DNA from: Paenibacillus nanensis | Lineage (GTDB): Bacteria; Bacillota; Bacilli; Paenibacillales; Paenibacillaceae | Assembly (NCBI RefSeq): GCF_003583765.1 | Contig: NZ_QXQA01000005.1 | Span: 62,001-126,000, forward strand | Reading direction: 5' to 3' | DNA length: 64,000 bases | Shown: positions 50,606 to 57,346 of the stretch, piece after piece | Position numbering within the stretch: the stretch's first letter is position 1 | Layout of the letters: every line of letters starts with the position of its first letter | Notes under the pieces: generated by a model | Seen by the model: only the letters and a program-made list of their open reading frames with translations | Told to the model about the DNA's origin: nothing | Database searches by the model: none | Program-made: the position numbers and the translations under genes

Positions 50606-51210
50606 AGCAGCCTGTTGATCTGCTCTACAATATAATCTGCTGTCGTCTCCTCGCCGCTGCCGTTAATCCATTTGCGAATTTGTCCTTCCTGGTCGACAAG
50701 CGTAATGACGTTGAAATGGCTGAACGATTGGCTCGCTTCATCCTTAATAACAGGAACCTCGTAGCTCTGGGCGAGCTTTATCGTAGCCTCCTCTTCGCCG
50801 CGCAGGAATCTCCAGCCGTCGAATTCAACAAACGTCCGTTCCGCGAACTCCCGGATCACCTCAGGCGTGTCCCGCTCGGGGTCGAACGTAATCGAGATAA
50901 GCTCCACTTTATCGCCAAGCTTGCCTTGCTCCCTCAGCTTCTCCTGCACTTCGGACAGCATAAAAGTGGTCGGCGGGCAGACATCCGGACAATTGGCGAA
51001 GTAGAAATAGATAATACGGACTTTGCCGTTGGTCGATTCTAATGAAACAGGATTGCCGTCAATATCATTCATTTCGAAAGCCGGCGCGGCCATCTCGACC
51101 GGCAGCGGTTCCTCTGGTTTCCAAACGTAAGTAAGTAATAAATAAATGCCCATTGCCGCGCATAAAGCGAGTACGGCAACTTTGAAGCCGTGCTTCTTCA
51201 AAAAACTCAT
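50602..51210 (-). CDS. SCO1/SenC copper chaperone for cytochrome c oxidase
   Basis: 202 residues from MSFLKKHG. One N-terminal membrane anchor (about 9-28) and a thioredoxin-like domain outside the membrane. The copper ligands are the cysteines of FANCPDVCPPT and the distal histidine in SFSHFNVI. It metallates the CuA centre of the oxidase. Downstream of ctaB by 31 bp and in the same operon, as expected for oxidase assembly. The start is the ATG behind GGAGGAAACAAGGGGA. A longer upstream frame overlaps ctaB. Confidence 0.92.
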   Translation of the reverse strand: MSFLKKHGFKVAVLALCAAMGIYLLLTYVWKPEEPLPVEMAAPAFEMNDIDGNPVSLESTNGKVRIIYFYFANCPDVCPPTTFMLSEVQEKLREQGKLGDKVELISITFDPERDTPEVIREFAERTFVEFDGWRFLRGEEEATIKLAQSYEVPVIKDEASQSFSHFNVITLVDQEGQIRKWINGSGEETTADYIVEQINRLL

Positions 51211-51241
51211 TCCCCTTGTTTCCTCCCTCACGAATGTCTGT

Positions 51242-52099
51242 TTAGCCCCTTGTCGTATCAAGGATCATTGCGATAAACACAATCATCAGGTAATTGACAG
51301 AAATCAGAAAATTGACTTTAGCCCATTTCTCCGTATCCTTAGCCGATATTCCGCTAACCGTATGAATCAGCCACAGAATGCTAAGAGCAGCGGATATGAT
51401 CAAAAAGTAAATGCCCGCATAATCGTACACGTATAGCAGCACTACGGTTGGAAGCAGCAGCAGCACATACGGAATCATTTGCAGCTTCGTCCGCTTGACG
51501 CCTTTTACGACAGGCAGCAGCGGAAACCCGGCTTCCCGGTATTCCTCAACGCGGCGTATCGCGAGCGACCAGAAGTGCGCAGGCTGCCATAGAAACAAGA
51601 AAGCAAATAAGATCCAAGCGCCTGCATCAACCTCGCCCGTTACGGCACAGTAGCCAATAACCGGAGGCATTGCGCCCGAAATGCCTCCGATCGACGTGCT
51701 CCACGTCGAGGAGCGCTTTAGCCACATCGTATAAATTACGATATAGGCGAACCAGCCCAGCAAGCCGAGCCAGCCGGTAATCGGATGGACGAGCAAGAAC
51801 AATACGGCAATCCCGACGACTCCGAGCACGAGGCCATATGTCAAAACGGCACCAGGCTTCATTCTGCCCATCGGCAGCGTGCGATTTCTGGTGCGCTCCA
51901 TCTTTTGATCCAATTCACGGTCCCAATAGTTGTTCACGACGGTGGCGGATGCCATGGTTAAGGTCGAGCCGATCAGCATCCATATCATTAGCATATAATC
52001 AAGATCCCATTTGGACGCCACCCAAAAACCGCCAAGCGCCGCAAACATATTTAGACGAAGGAGCCGCGGTTTTGTTAACGCGATCAAATCCTTAAACAC
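51242..52099 (-). CDS. ctaB: Protoheme IX farnesyltransferase (heme O synthase)
   Basis: 285 residues with about nine membrane helices, UbiA family. It joins farnesyl diphosphate to heme B to make heme O, the substrate of CtaA. Aspartate-rich motif NNYWDRELDQKMERT near 62-76 and the second acidic region around YREAGFPLLPVVKG. GTG start 8 bp after TTAGGAGG. Promoter at 52173-52201. Followed by the sco gene. Confidence 0.93.
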   Translation of the reverse strand: MFKDLIALTKPRLLRLNMFAALGGFWVASKWDLDYMLMIWMLIGSTLTMASATVVNNYWDRELDQKMERTRNRTLPMGRMKPGAVLTYGLVLGVVGIAVLFLLVHPITGWLGLLGWFAYIVIYTMWLKRSSTWSTSIGGISGAMPPVIGYCAVTGEVDAGAWILFAFLFLWQPAHFWSLAIRRVEEYREAGFPLLPVVKGVKRTKLQMIPYVLLLLPTVVLLYVYDYAGIYFLIISAALSILWLIHTVSGISAKDTEKWAKVNFLISVNYLMIVFIAMILDTTRG

Positions 52100-52557
52100 A
52101 AAGCAAGCCTCCTAAGTATGCGACAAGACGCGCTGAACGCACGTCTTCCATTTCATTGATGAATCGAATCTAATCATACCGAAAAAACAAAGCGGTGACA
52201 ACGTTCGCCGTCTTTGTTCAATAATTCGACACTCAAATTGTGACAATTCATTTGTATTTCTTTAGTAACCAAACGCCCGCCCAGTCAATACAATAACCAT
52301 GTGGCGAACGCCTACTTGATTAAACGGATCGCGAGGGGAAGTGAAGGGATCTTATCAACGGCCGTCATAATAGCGAATACGGAAAAAAACATACGCTCTT
52401 TGAAGACTTGGTGGAGCGAAATCCTTATCTAACGAAAAAGCGGCCGCTTTAAGTCTCACTGCTTCTACATTCCCGCAGCAAGCGATTGTCCAGCCGTTTC
52501 TTACATTCCGTGCACCTCACGGAACATCTCACACGCGTGAAAGAGAGGATTAACAGC
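52100..52557. other. Intergenic region between ctaB and gerQ
   Basis: This 458-bp gap holds the ctaB promoter (52173-52201) and an inverted repeat AATTGTGACAATT (52236-52248). It also has an open stretch at 52345-52452 that reads like coding sequence (GRHNSEYGKKHTLFEDLVER) but has no start codon. A GTG at 52341 opens a different frame that stops after nine codons. No terminator or RNA fold recognised. Confidence 0.5.
52173..52201 (-). promoter_or_regulatory. ctaB-sco promoter
   Basis: Minus-strand TTGTCA (complement of 52196-52201), 17-bp spacer, TATGAT (complement of 52173-52178), about 75 bp before the GTG start. Confidence 0.65.
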
Positions 52558-53142
52558 ATGACGAATTATGGATTTAATCAACAGCTTCAAACACCGCACA
52601 CTTACGGCTTCGGAGGCGGATATTATCCTTATGAGCTGCCTTACGACAACCAGCGGGCGGCGACGATCTCCGCTTTGCCTGCAGCCGCGGCTGCCGTAAC
52701 ACAGTCGGGAGGAATGGGAGGCGCATTTCAGGCAGGGCAGGTTCCTATGCAAATGGGAGCAATGGGCGGCACTTTCCAAGCGGCTCAAGCGGCTACGCCT
52801 CCGCAAATGCCAAGCGGAGCAATTACACCGGGCGGCGGCATGGCCACTACGCTCCCGGCCATTGAAGAATCCTACGTCGAAAATATTTTGCGCCTCAACC
52901 GCGGTAAGCTCGCCACATTCTACATGACCTATGAAAACAATCGCGAATGGAACGCCAAAATTTTCAAAGGAATTATTGAGGCGGCAGGCAGGGATCATAT
53001 CATTATTAGCGACCCCGCAACGGGCACGCGTTTCCTTCTGCTCATGCTAAATCTTGATTACGTCACATTTGATGAGCCTATCGCTTACGAATATCCGTTC
53101 CAAGGCCAGGTTGTGACGCAATCCACACCAGTCGGCGGTTAA
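52558..53142 (+). CDS. gerQ: Spore coat protein GerQ
   Basis: 194 residues. The N-terminal 110 residues are low in complexity (Gln, Ala, Gly, Met and Tyr-rich), as in spore coat proteins cross-linked by transglutaminase. The C-terminal conserved part runs EESYVENILRLNRGKLATFY and DHIIISDPATGTRFLLLMLNLDYVTFDEPI, the GerQ signature. In B. subtilis GerQ recruits the cortex-lytic enzyme CwlJ to the coat. AGAGAGGA lies 7 bp before the ATG. It converges with the next gene, two bases between stop codons. Confidence 0.92.
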   Translation: MTNYGFNQQLQTPHTYGFGGGYYPYELPYDNQRAATISALPAAAAAVTQSGGMGGAFQAGQVPMQMGAMGGTFQAAQAATPPQMPSGAITPGGGMATTLPAIEESYVENILRLNRGKLATFYMTYENNREWNAKIFKGIIEAAGRDHIIISDPATGTRFLLLMLNLDYVTFDEPIAYEYPFQGQVVTQSTPVGG

Positions 53143-53144
53143 GC

Positions 53145-53450
53145 TTACGATTCCAATGTCGCTTTGGGCAACACCGGTTTGAAGGTCCATACGTGGAGCT
53201 TAGCCGTCCCCCCCGATATCCATTGCGACAGCGCGGACCAGGGAGAACGTTCGTCAAGACGTTCTTCCTTCACCCGCTCCGCTTCCTCCTCATTATCCGC
53301 GTGCCAGATTTCTACGAATAACCCAGGCTGATCCGTTCCCTCGTATAATTGGAAAGATCTCGCTTCAGCCTTCCGCAGCTCTTCCACTTTCATCCGGTAA
53401 TTTTCGATTTCCCCCGGCATAATTTTATATTCCGCAAAACAAATATACAT
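53145..53450 (-). CDS. Unassigned protein, possibly a dimeric alpha-beta barrel (ABM-like)
   Basis: 101 residues from MYICFAEYKIMPGEIENYRM. The strand-helix-strand pattern (AEYKI ... VEELRKAEARSFQLYEGTDQPGLFVEIWHADNEEEAERVKEER) resembles the ferredoxin-like dimeric barrel of antibiotic-biosynthesis monooxygenase or heme-degrading families, but no key residue identifies one. The ATG follows AAGGAG at 11 bp. An earlier in-frame start overlaps the divergent gene's control region. Function unknown. Confidence 0.65.
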   Translation of the reverse strand: MYICFAEYKIMPGEIENYRMKVEELRKAEARSFQLYEGTDQPGLFVEIWHADNEEEAERVKEERLDERSPWSALSQWISGGTAKLHVWTFKPVLPKATLES

Positions 53451-53545
53451 TTGGTTGGAGTCTCCTTCTCCTACATATTGATAAAGTAAACAAACTTCGT
53501 TGATACTATCCCTAATCAATACGATCAGGGAGGCATTCACGCTTT

Positions 53546-54532
53546 ATGGATACTGGAACACATCTTGTTATGGGGATCGGACTTGGCGGACTAGCCATGA
53601 TCGATCCCGTCGTTGCAGCCAGCCCGGCTGTCCACACCGCCGTCTTGCTTGGCACCGTTGTTGGCTCTCAAGCCCCGGATTTCGATAACCTTCTGCGGGT
53701 ACGCGGGAATGCCTGCTATATACGAAATCACCGCGGCTTGTCCCATTCCATTCCAGCCATCCTCTTATGGACAATCGCGATTACGGGGCTGCTTCAGCTC
53801 ATTTACCGCGGAAGCTTGCCTTGGCTCCATGTCGGAGCGTGGGTGCTGCTAGCCGTTGTCGTGCATGTGGGAACCGACTTATTCAATACGTACGGCACGC
53901 AAGCGATGAGGCCTTTCAATGAGAAGTGGATTTCATGGAATATTATCCATATTTTCGATCCCATCATTTTCACCTCTCATATCATAGCCATTTTACTCTG
54001 GGCGGCCGGTCTCGTAAATCCCGCCATTCTGTTTCCGGTTTTGTACCTGCTGTTAATTGTTTATTACGTATGGCGGACATATGCGGCCCGCCAAACCGTA
54101 AGCAGGCTCTCGCGACTGGATACGGAGCATCAAAAAGGGGATACGTATATCGCGATTCCGACCATCTCCTTATCGATTTGGAATATTGTCAAGCAGTCTG
54201 AAGACGGCACCTTCCACATTGGCAATTTGCGCGGCAGCTCTTTGCGTTGGCTGGATAAAGCGAAATGTTCAACGCATCCAGCCGTAGAAAAGTCCAAAAG
54301 CGACCCGGCTATCCGATCATTTCTCTATTTCACAAGCTTTGCTTGCGCGGACGTGAAAGAGCACAGCTGGGGGTATGAGGTCAGATGGTCCGATGTGCGG
54401 TACCGTCATCGGAAGCAATATCCGTTTGTCGGCGTGCTTCTGATGAATAAGCAGTACGAAACAGTCGGTTCATATGTAGGCTGGCTGAGCGAAGAGCGCT
54501 TGAACAAGCGTTTACGAATGGATACGTATTGA
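53546..54532 (+). CDS. YfhP/YdjM-family metal-dependent hydrolase-like membrane protein
   Basis: 328 residues. Begins MDTGTHLVMGIGLGGLA and carries the histidine/aspartate pattern of the YdjM/YfhP family: THLVMG, SQAPDFDNLLR, NHRGLSHSIPA, HVGTDLFNTYGTQ. About four membrane helices between 60 and 175, then a soluble C-terminal half of 150 residues. Described as LexA-binding inner-membrane hydrolase-related in databases, with no firm activity. GGGAGG lies 11 bp before the ATG. Terminator at 54541-54578. Confidence 0.87.
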   Translation: MDTGTHLVMGIGLGGLAMIDPVVAASPAVHTAVLLGTVVGSQAPDFDNLLRVRGNACYIRNHRGLSHSIPAILLWTIAITGLLQLIYRGSLPWLHVGAWVLLAVVVHVGTDLFNTYGTQAMRPFNEKWISWNIIHIFDPIIFTSHIIAILLWAAGLVNPAILFPVLYLLLIVYYVWRTYAARQTVSRLSRLDTEHQKGDTYIAIPTISLSIWNIVKQSEDGTFHIGNLRGSSLRWLDKAKCSTHPAVEKSKSDPAIRSFLYFTSFACADVKEHSWGYEVRWSDVRYRHRKQYPFVGVLLMNKQYETVGSYVGWLSEERLNKRLRMDTY

Positions 54533-54540
54533 CATTGACG

Positions 54541-54578
54541 AAAAGCAGCCCCTTCCTGCACAATGGAAGGGGCTTTTC
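54541..54578 (+). terminator. Terminator of the YfhP-like gene
   Basis: AAAAGC-CCCCTTCC ... GGAAGGGGCTTTT, 9 bp after the stop codon. Confidence 0.85.
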
Positions 54579-54594
54579 ATTACGGAACGGGAAA

Positions 54595-54618
54595 AGGTCC
54601 AAGGTTTCCCTTGGACCT
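54595..54618 (-). terminator. Terminator of the SASP gene
   Basis: Perfect 10-bp stem AGGTCCAAGG / CCTTGGACCT with a four-base loop, followed by TTTTCCC on the minus strand. Confidence 0.75.
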
Positions 54619-54651
54619 CAAGCTTACGTTACAATTGTGTATAAGAAGCGA

Positions 54652-54870
54652 TTAGCGGTTACCGCCAGATAGTTGTTGCTCAGCAATTTGTACAAGACGT
54701 TTTGTGATGTAACCACCAAGCGATCCAGCGTCGCGAGTAGATACGTTACCGTAGTAACCATCTTGAGGAATTTGAACGCCAAGCTGTTGAGCAGCTTCCA
54801 TTTTCATTTGTTCCAGCGCTTGCGATGCTTGTGGGACAACTAGTTGGTTACTTCTTCTGTTCGATGCCAT
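54652..54870 (-). CDS. Alpha/beta-type small acid-soluble spore protein
   Basis: 72 residues from MASNRRSNQLVVPQASQALE, 9 bp after AAAGGAG. A longer upstream frame is not supported. The two family signatures are present: ALEQMKMEAAQQLGVQIP (GPR-protease cleavage at E/A in MEAA) and SLGGYITKRLVQIAEQQL. It coats and protects spore DNA against UV and heat and is degraded on germination. Expected to be expressed in the forespore (sigma-G). No promoter was assigned with confidence. Confidence 0.95.
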   Translation of the reverse strand: MASNRRSNQLVVPQASQALEQMKMEAAQQLGVQIPQDGYYGNVSTRDAGSLGGYITKRLVQIAEQQLSGGNR

Positions 54871-55009
54871 AGGAATTTTCTCCTTTCGTCCTCTGCACTT
54901 TGATGTGTTGCAAGCTTGCAAGGTTATTATGTGCATCTCGAACGAAACTATGCTAGCTGTGAAATAAATATTTTTAGGACCTTTATGAAATGGTGTAAGG
55001 AGAGATATG

Positions 55010-55207
55010 ATGTCCAAATCGCTGTCGTTATTTTTCGCCACTTTATCCGTCCTGTTTATGAGCGCAACCGCGATCTCGATCAGCCATAACGGCTGGCTTG
55101 TAGCGCTGTTCGGTTTGCTATCGTTGTTCAGCATCGGCGCCGGATTTATAACAAAGGCTCGGCTTAGAAAACGCAAGGAAGCAGCCGAGCAAGCTGAAAA
55201 AGAATAA
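55010..55207 (+). CDS. DUF5325 (YlaF-like) small membrane protein
   Basis: 65 residues from the second of two adjacent ATGs, 7 bp after TAAGGAG. Two membrane helices (about 4-22 and 27-46) followed by a basic/acidic tail TKARLRKRKEAAEQAEKE. The pattern matches DUF5325/YlaF of Bacillus. No known function. It has its own terminator. Confidence 0.8.
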   Translation: MSKSLSLFFATLSVLFMSATAISISHNGWLVALFGLLSLFSIGAGFITKARLRKRKEAAEQAEKE

Positions 55208-55222
55208 TGCTGCATCACCAAA

Positions 55223-55257
55223 GACGGCTTCTGCTCAAGCAAAAGCCGTTTTTTTGC
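55223..55257 (+). terminator. Terminator of the DUF5325 gene
   Basis: ACGGCTT-TGCT-CA-AGCA-AAGCCGT stem followed by TTTTTTT. Confidence 0.9.
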
Positions 55258-55332
55258 GCCTTTTAGCCAGGACGAATCCATCATCCTGTCCTATTGTGCG
55301 TACAAGCCGCATATGATAAGGTAAAACCAATA

Positions 55333-55347
55333 TCGTAATAATTACTA
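55333..55347. promoter_or_regulatory. Zur box upstream of the permease/TIGR03943 pair
   Basis: TCGTAATAATTACTA differs from the Bacillus Zur consensus TCGTAATNATTACGA at one position. It ends 21 bp before the ATG at 55369, a repressing position. Confidence 0.7.
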
Positions 55348-55368
55348 ATAAGCGGAGGATACGTGAAC

Positions 55369-56385
55369 ATGCAAAAGCTGCTGTATCGTCTTGGCACACC
55401 TGTTCTTGGAGCAGGCTGCCTGGTAATGCTTGCGCTCATCGTCGTGAACAGAAATGCTCCCGAAGCCTTGTTATCGCTCTTCAGCGCCGCAAATTTGCAA
55501 TCCTTTCATATTTTGTTCGTCAGCATTTTGCTCGAAGCCTTCCCGTTTATTATGATAGGAGTCATCTTCTCGGCCCTTCTTCAAGTGTTCGTCTCCGATG
55601 AGACGATCCGCAGATTTACTCCTCGGCATCCCATTCTCGGCATCGTCTTCGGCGGACTGTTAGGCATTATCTTCCCCCTATGCGAATGCGGCATGATTCC
55701 GGTCATCCGACGGCTTATTCGGAAGGGTATGCCCGCGTATATCGGAATTGTCTATTTGCTTGCCGGTCCAATTGTAAACCCAATCGTTTTTTCATCGACC
55801 TATCTTGCCTTCCGATCAACGCCTGAGCTAGCGTACGCCCGAATGGCTTTAGGTCTTGCTGTAGCAACGGTTATAGGCTTTCTGTTGGTCAAGTTTCTGA
55901 AAGCCAGCCCGCTTATCGGCGTACATAACGAAGGTTCTCTTCATAGGGAGGGCCGTCTGCCCGTGATCAAGCGAGGCCGTTTAAATAAGTGGTCCTCGAC
56001 TTTGGCGCACGCGTCTGACGAATTTTTTGATATGGGCAAATATTTAATCATCGGAGCTCTGCTCACCGCGGTCATTCAAACCGTCGTCGACCGGGGCACG
56101 ATTGCCGCGTTCGCGGAACAGCCGTTATTGTCTTATCTGTTCATGATGGTTTTTGCGTTTATCCTGTCCATATGCTCGACCTCCGACGCCTTTATCGCCT
56201 CTTCCTTCGGAGGCATTTTTACATCCGGTCCGCTGCTCGCTTTTTTAGTGTTCGGCCCGATGATCGATTTGAAAAACATGCTTATGATGCTTTCGACCTT
56301 CAAGGTTAAAATCGTCCTCATCCTCATTGCGCTTGCCTTTACGCTCACACTGGCCGGGGCCGCGCTGGCGGAGGTGCTGTTATGA
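55369..56385 (+). CDS. UPF0718/DUF318 permease (YcgR-like)
   Basis: 338 residues from ATG 55369. A GTG two codons earlier (55363) is an equally placed alternative relative to GGAGG. About eight membrane helices. Conserved family motifs are FPLCECGMIPVIRRL (Cys-Glu-Cys at about 105-107), LAGPIVNPIVFSSTY and ILSICSTSDAFIASSF, with polar and sulfur residues in helices suited to a metal path. It overlaps the TIGR03943 gene by 4 bp, and the two always travel together. The Zur box upstream suggests zinc transport or allocation, which is inference. Confidence 0.87.
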   Translation: MQKLLYRLGTPVLGAGCLVMLALIVVNRNAPEALLSLFSAANLQSFHILFVSILLEAFPFIMIGVIFSALLQVFVSDETIRRFTPRHPILGIVFGGLLGIIFPLCECGMIPVIRRLIRKGMPAYIGIVYLLAGPIVNPIVFSSTYLAFRSTPELAYARMALGLAVATVIGFLLVKFLKASPLIGVHNEGSLHREGRLPVIKRGRLNKWSSTLAHASDEFFDMGKYLIIGALLTAVIQTVVDRGTIAAFAEQPLLSYLFMMVFAFILSICSTSDAFIASSFGGIFTSGPLLAFLVFGPMIDLKNMLMMLSTFKVKIVLILIALAFTLTLAGAALAEVLL

Positions 56386-57299
56386 TCCATCATTTCGTTC
56401 GCGCCGTCATACTTGCCGGTTTCGCGTTTATGATCGTATACCTGTTCCGGACAGAACAAATGACGCTTTACATTGCGCCGCGGATGGAGCTGCTCGTAAA
56501 GCTCACCGCGCTTGGCTTGTATGCGGCATCCGTATATCAGGTCTATGCCGCTTTGCAGGCGCGGCTGCGCAGGCATAACCACCCGCATACGGAAAACTGC
56601 GGCTGCGGTCAATCGCATCACAAATCCCCGTTTAAAAACGCTGTTATGTACGGATTGTTTATATTTCCATTGCTGCTCGTGTTTCTGGTTCCCGCAGGCA
56701 CGCTCGGGAGCGCGCTGGCGGAAAAAAAGGGGATCAGCTTTACAGGAAGTGAAACGGTAAGCAGAAGCGTAGCGGACAACAAGCCGAGTACCGCATGGCA
56801 TGATCAATCGCCCGCAACTCAGGCAGATGAGCAGCCTTCCCTTTCTCCAACACTGGAGCAATTATTTCCTTACGACGAATATACGGCGGACCACGCCAAA
56901 CTCGGCATGGAGCTGTATAAGCAATCCCTAATTACAGTACCGGACAAGCAATTTATTGAAACGTTAACGACGCTTGATCTATATCGGGGCGCTCTGCTCG
57001 GCAAAGAGGTCGAGATCAGCGGCTTCGTATACCGCGAGGAGGAGATGGGAAGCGGCAAGATGGCGGTGAGCCGGTTCGCCATGAACTGCTGCTCCGCTGA
57101 CGCGCTGCCTTACGGATTAATGACCTTATGGCCAAAAGCCGGTCATTACGCCGAAGACGAATGGGTGACCGTACGAGGCAAACTAACGTTAACGCAATAC
57201 GGGGAAAATGAAATTATCGCGATCGAAGCCATAAAAGTCGAACGCATTCCCGCACCTGAATCCCCTTACGTATATCCTGATTTAGAATTCGGTTTATAA
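56382..57299 (+). CDS. TIGR03943-family (YcgQ-like) partner of the permease
   Basis: 305 residues. Membrane helices at about 7-23, 38-56 and 88-108. Between the second and third is a His/Cys-rich loop, RHNHPHTENCGCGQSHHKS (64-82), with six histidines and two cysteines, a likely metal-binding site. The C-terminal domain (170-305) lies outside and has FAMNCCSADALPYG with Cys236-Cys237, plus an OB-fold-like region (GKEVEISGFVYREEE, WVTVRGKL). Translated with the permease (ATGA overlap). Metal handling under Zur is the best hypothesis. Confidence 0.88.
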   Translation: MIHHFVRAVILAGFAFMIVYLFRTEQMTLYIAPRMELLVKLTALGLYAASVYQVYAALQARLRRHNHPHTENCGCGQSHHKSPFKNAVMYGLFIFPLLLVFLVPAGTLGSALAEKKGISFTGSETVSRSVADNKPSTAWHDQSPATQADEQPSLSPTLEQLFPYDEYTADHAKLGMELYKQSLITVPDKQFIETLTTLDLYRGALLGKEVEISGFVYREEEMGSGKMAVSRFAMNCCSADALPYGLMTLWPKAGHYAEDEWVTVRGKLTLTQYGENEIIAIEAIKVERIPAPESPYVYPDLEFGL

Positions 57300-57303
57300 C
57301 GAA

Positions 57304-57346
57304 ACGAAGCGGAAACCGGACCCATGGATCCGGTATTCCGCTTCGT
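57304..57346. terminator. Terminator between convergent TIGR03943 and GGDEF-EAL genes
   Basis: ACGAAGCGGAA-CCGGA ... TCCGG-TTCCGCTTCGT followed by TTATTTC on the plus strand. Confidence 0.8.

Noticed and set aside
54871..55284. 138-codon extension upstream of the SASP
   Set aside because: SASPs are about 60-75 residues, the ATG at 54870 has an excellent ribosome site, and the extension is antisense to the DUF5325 gene.
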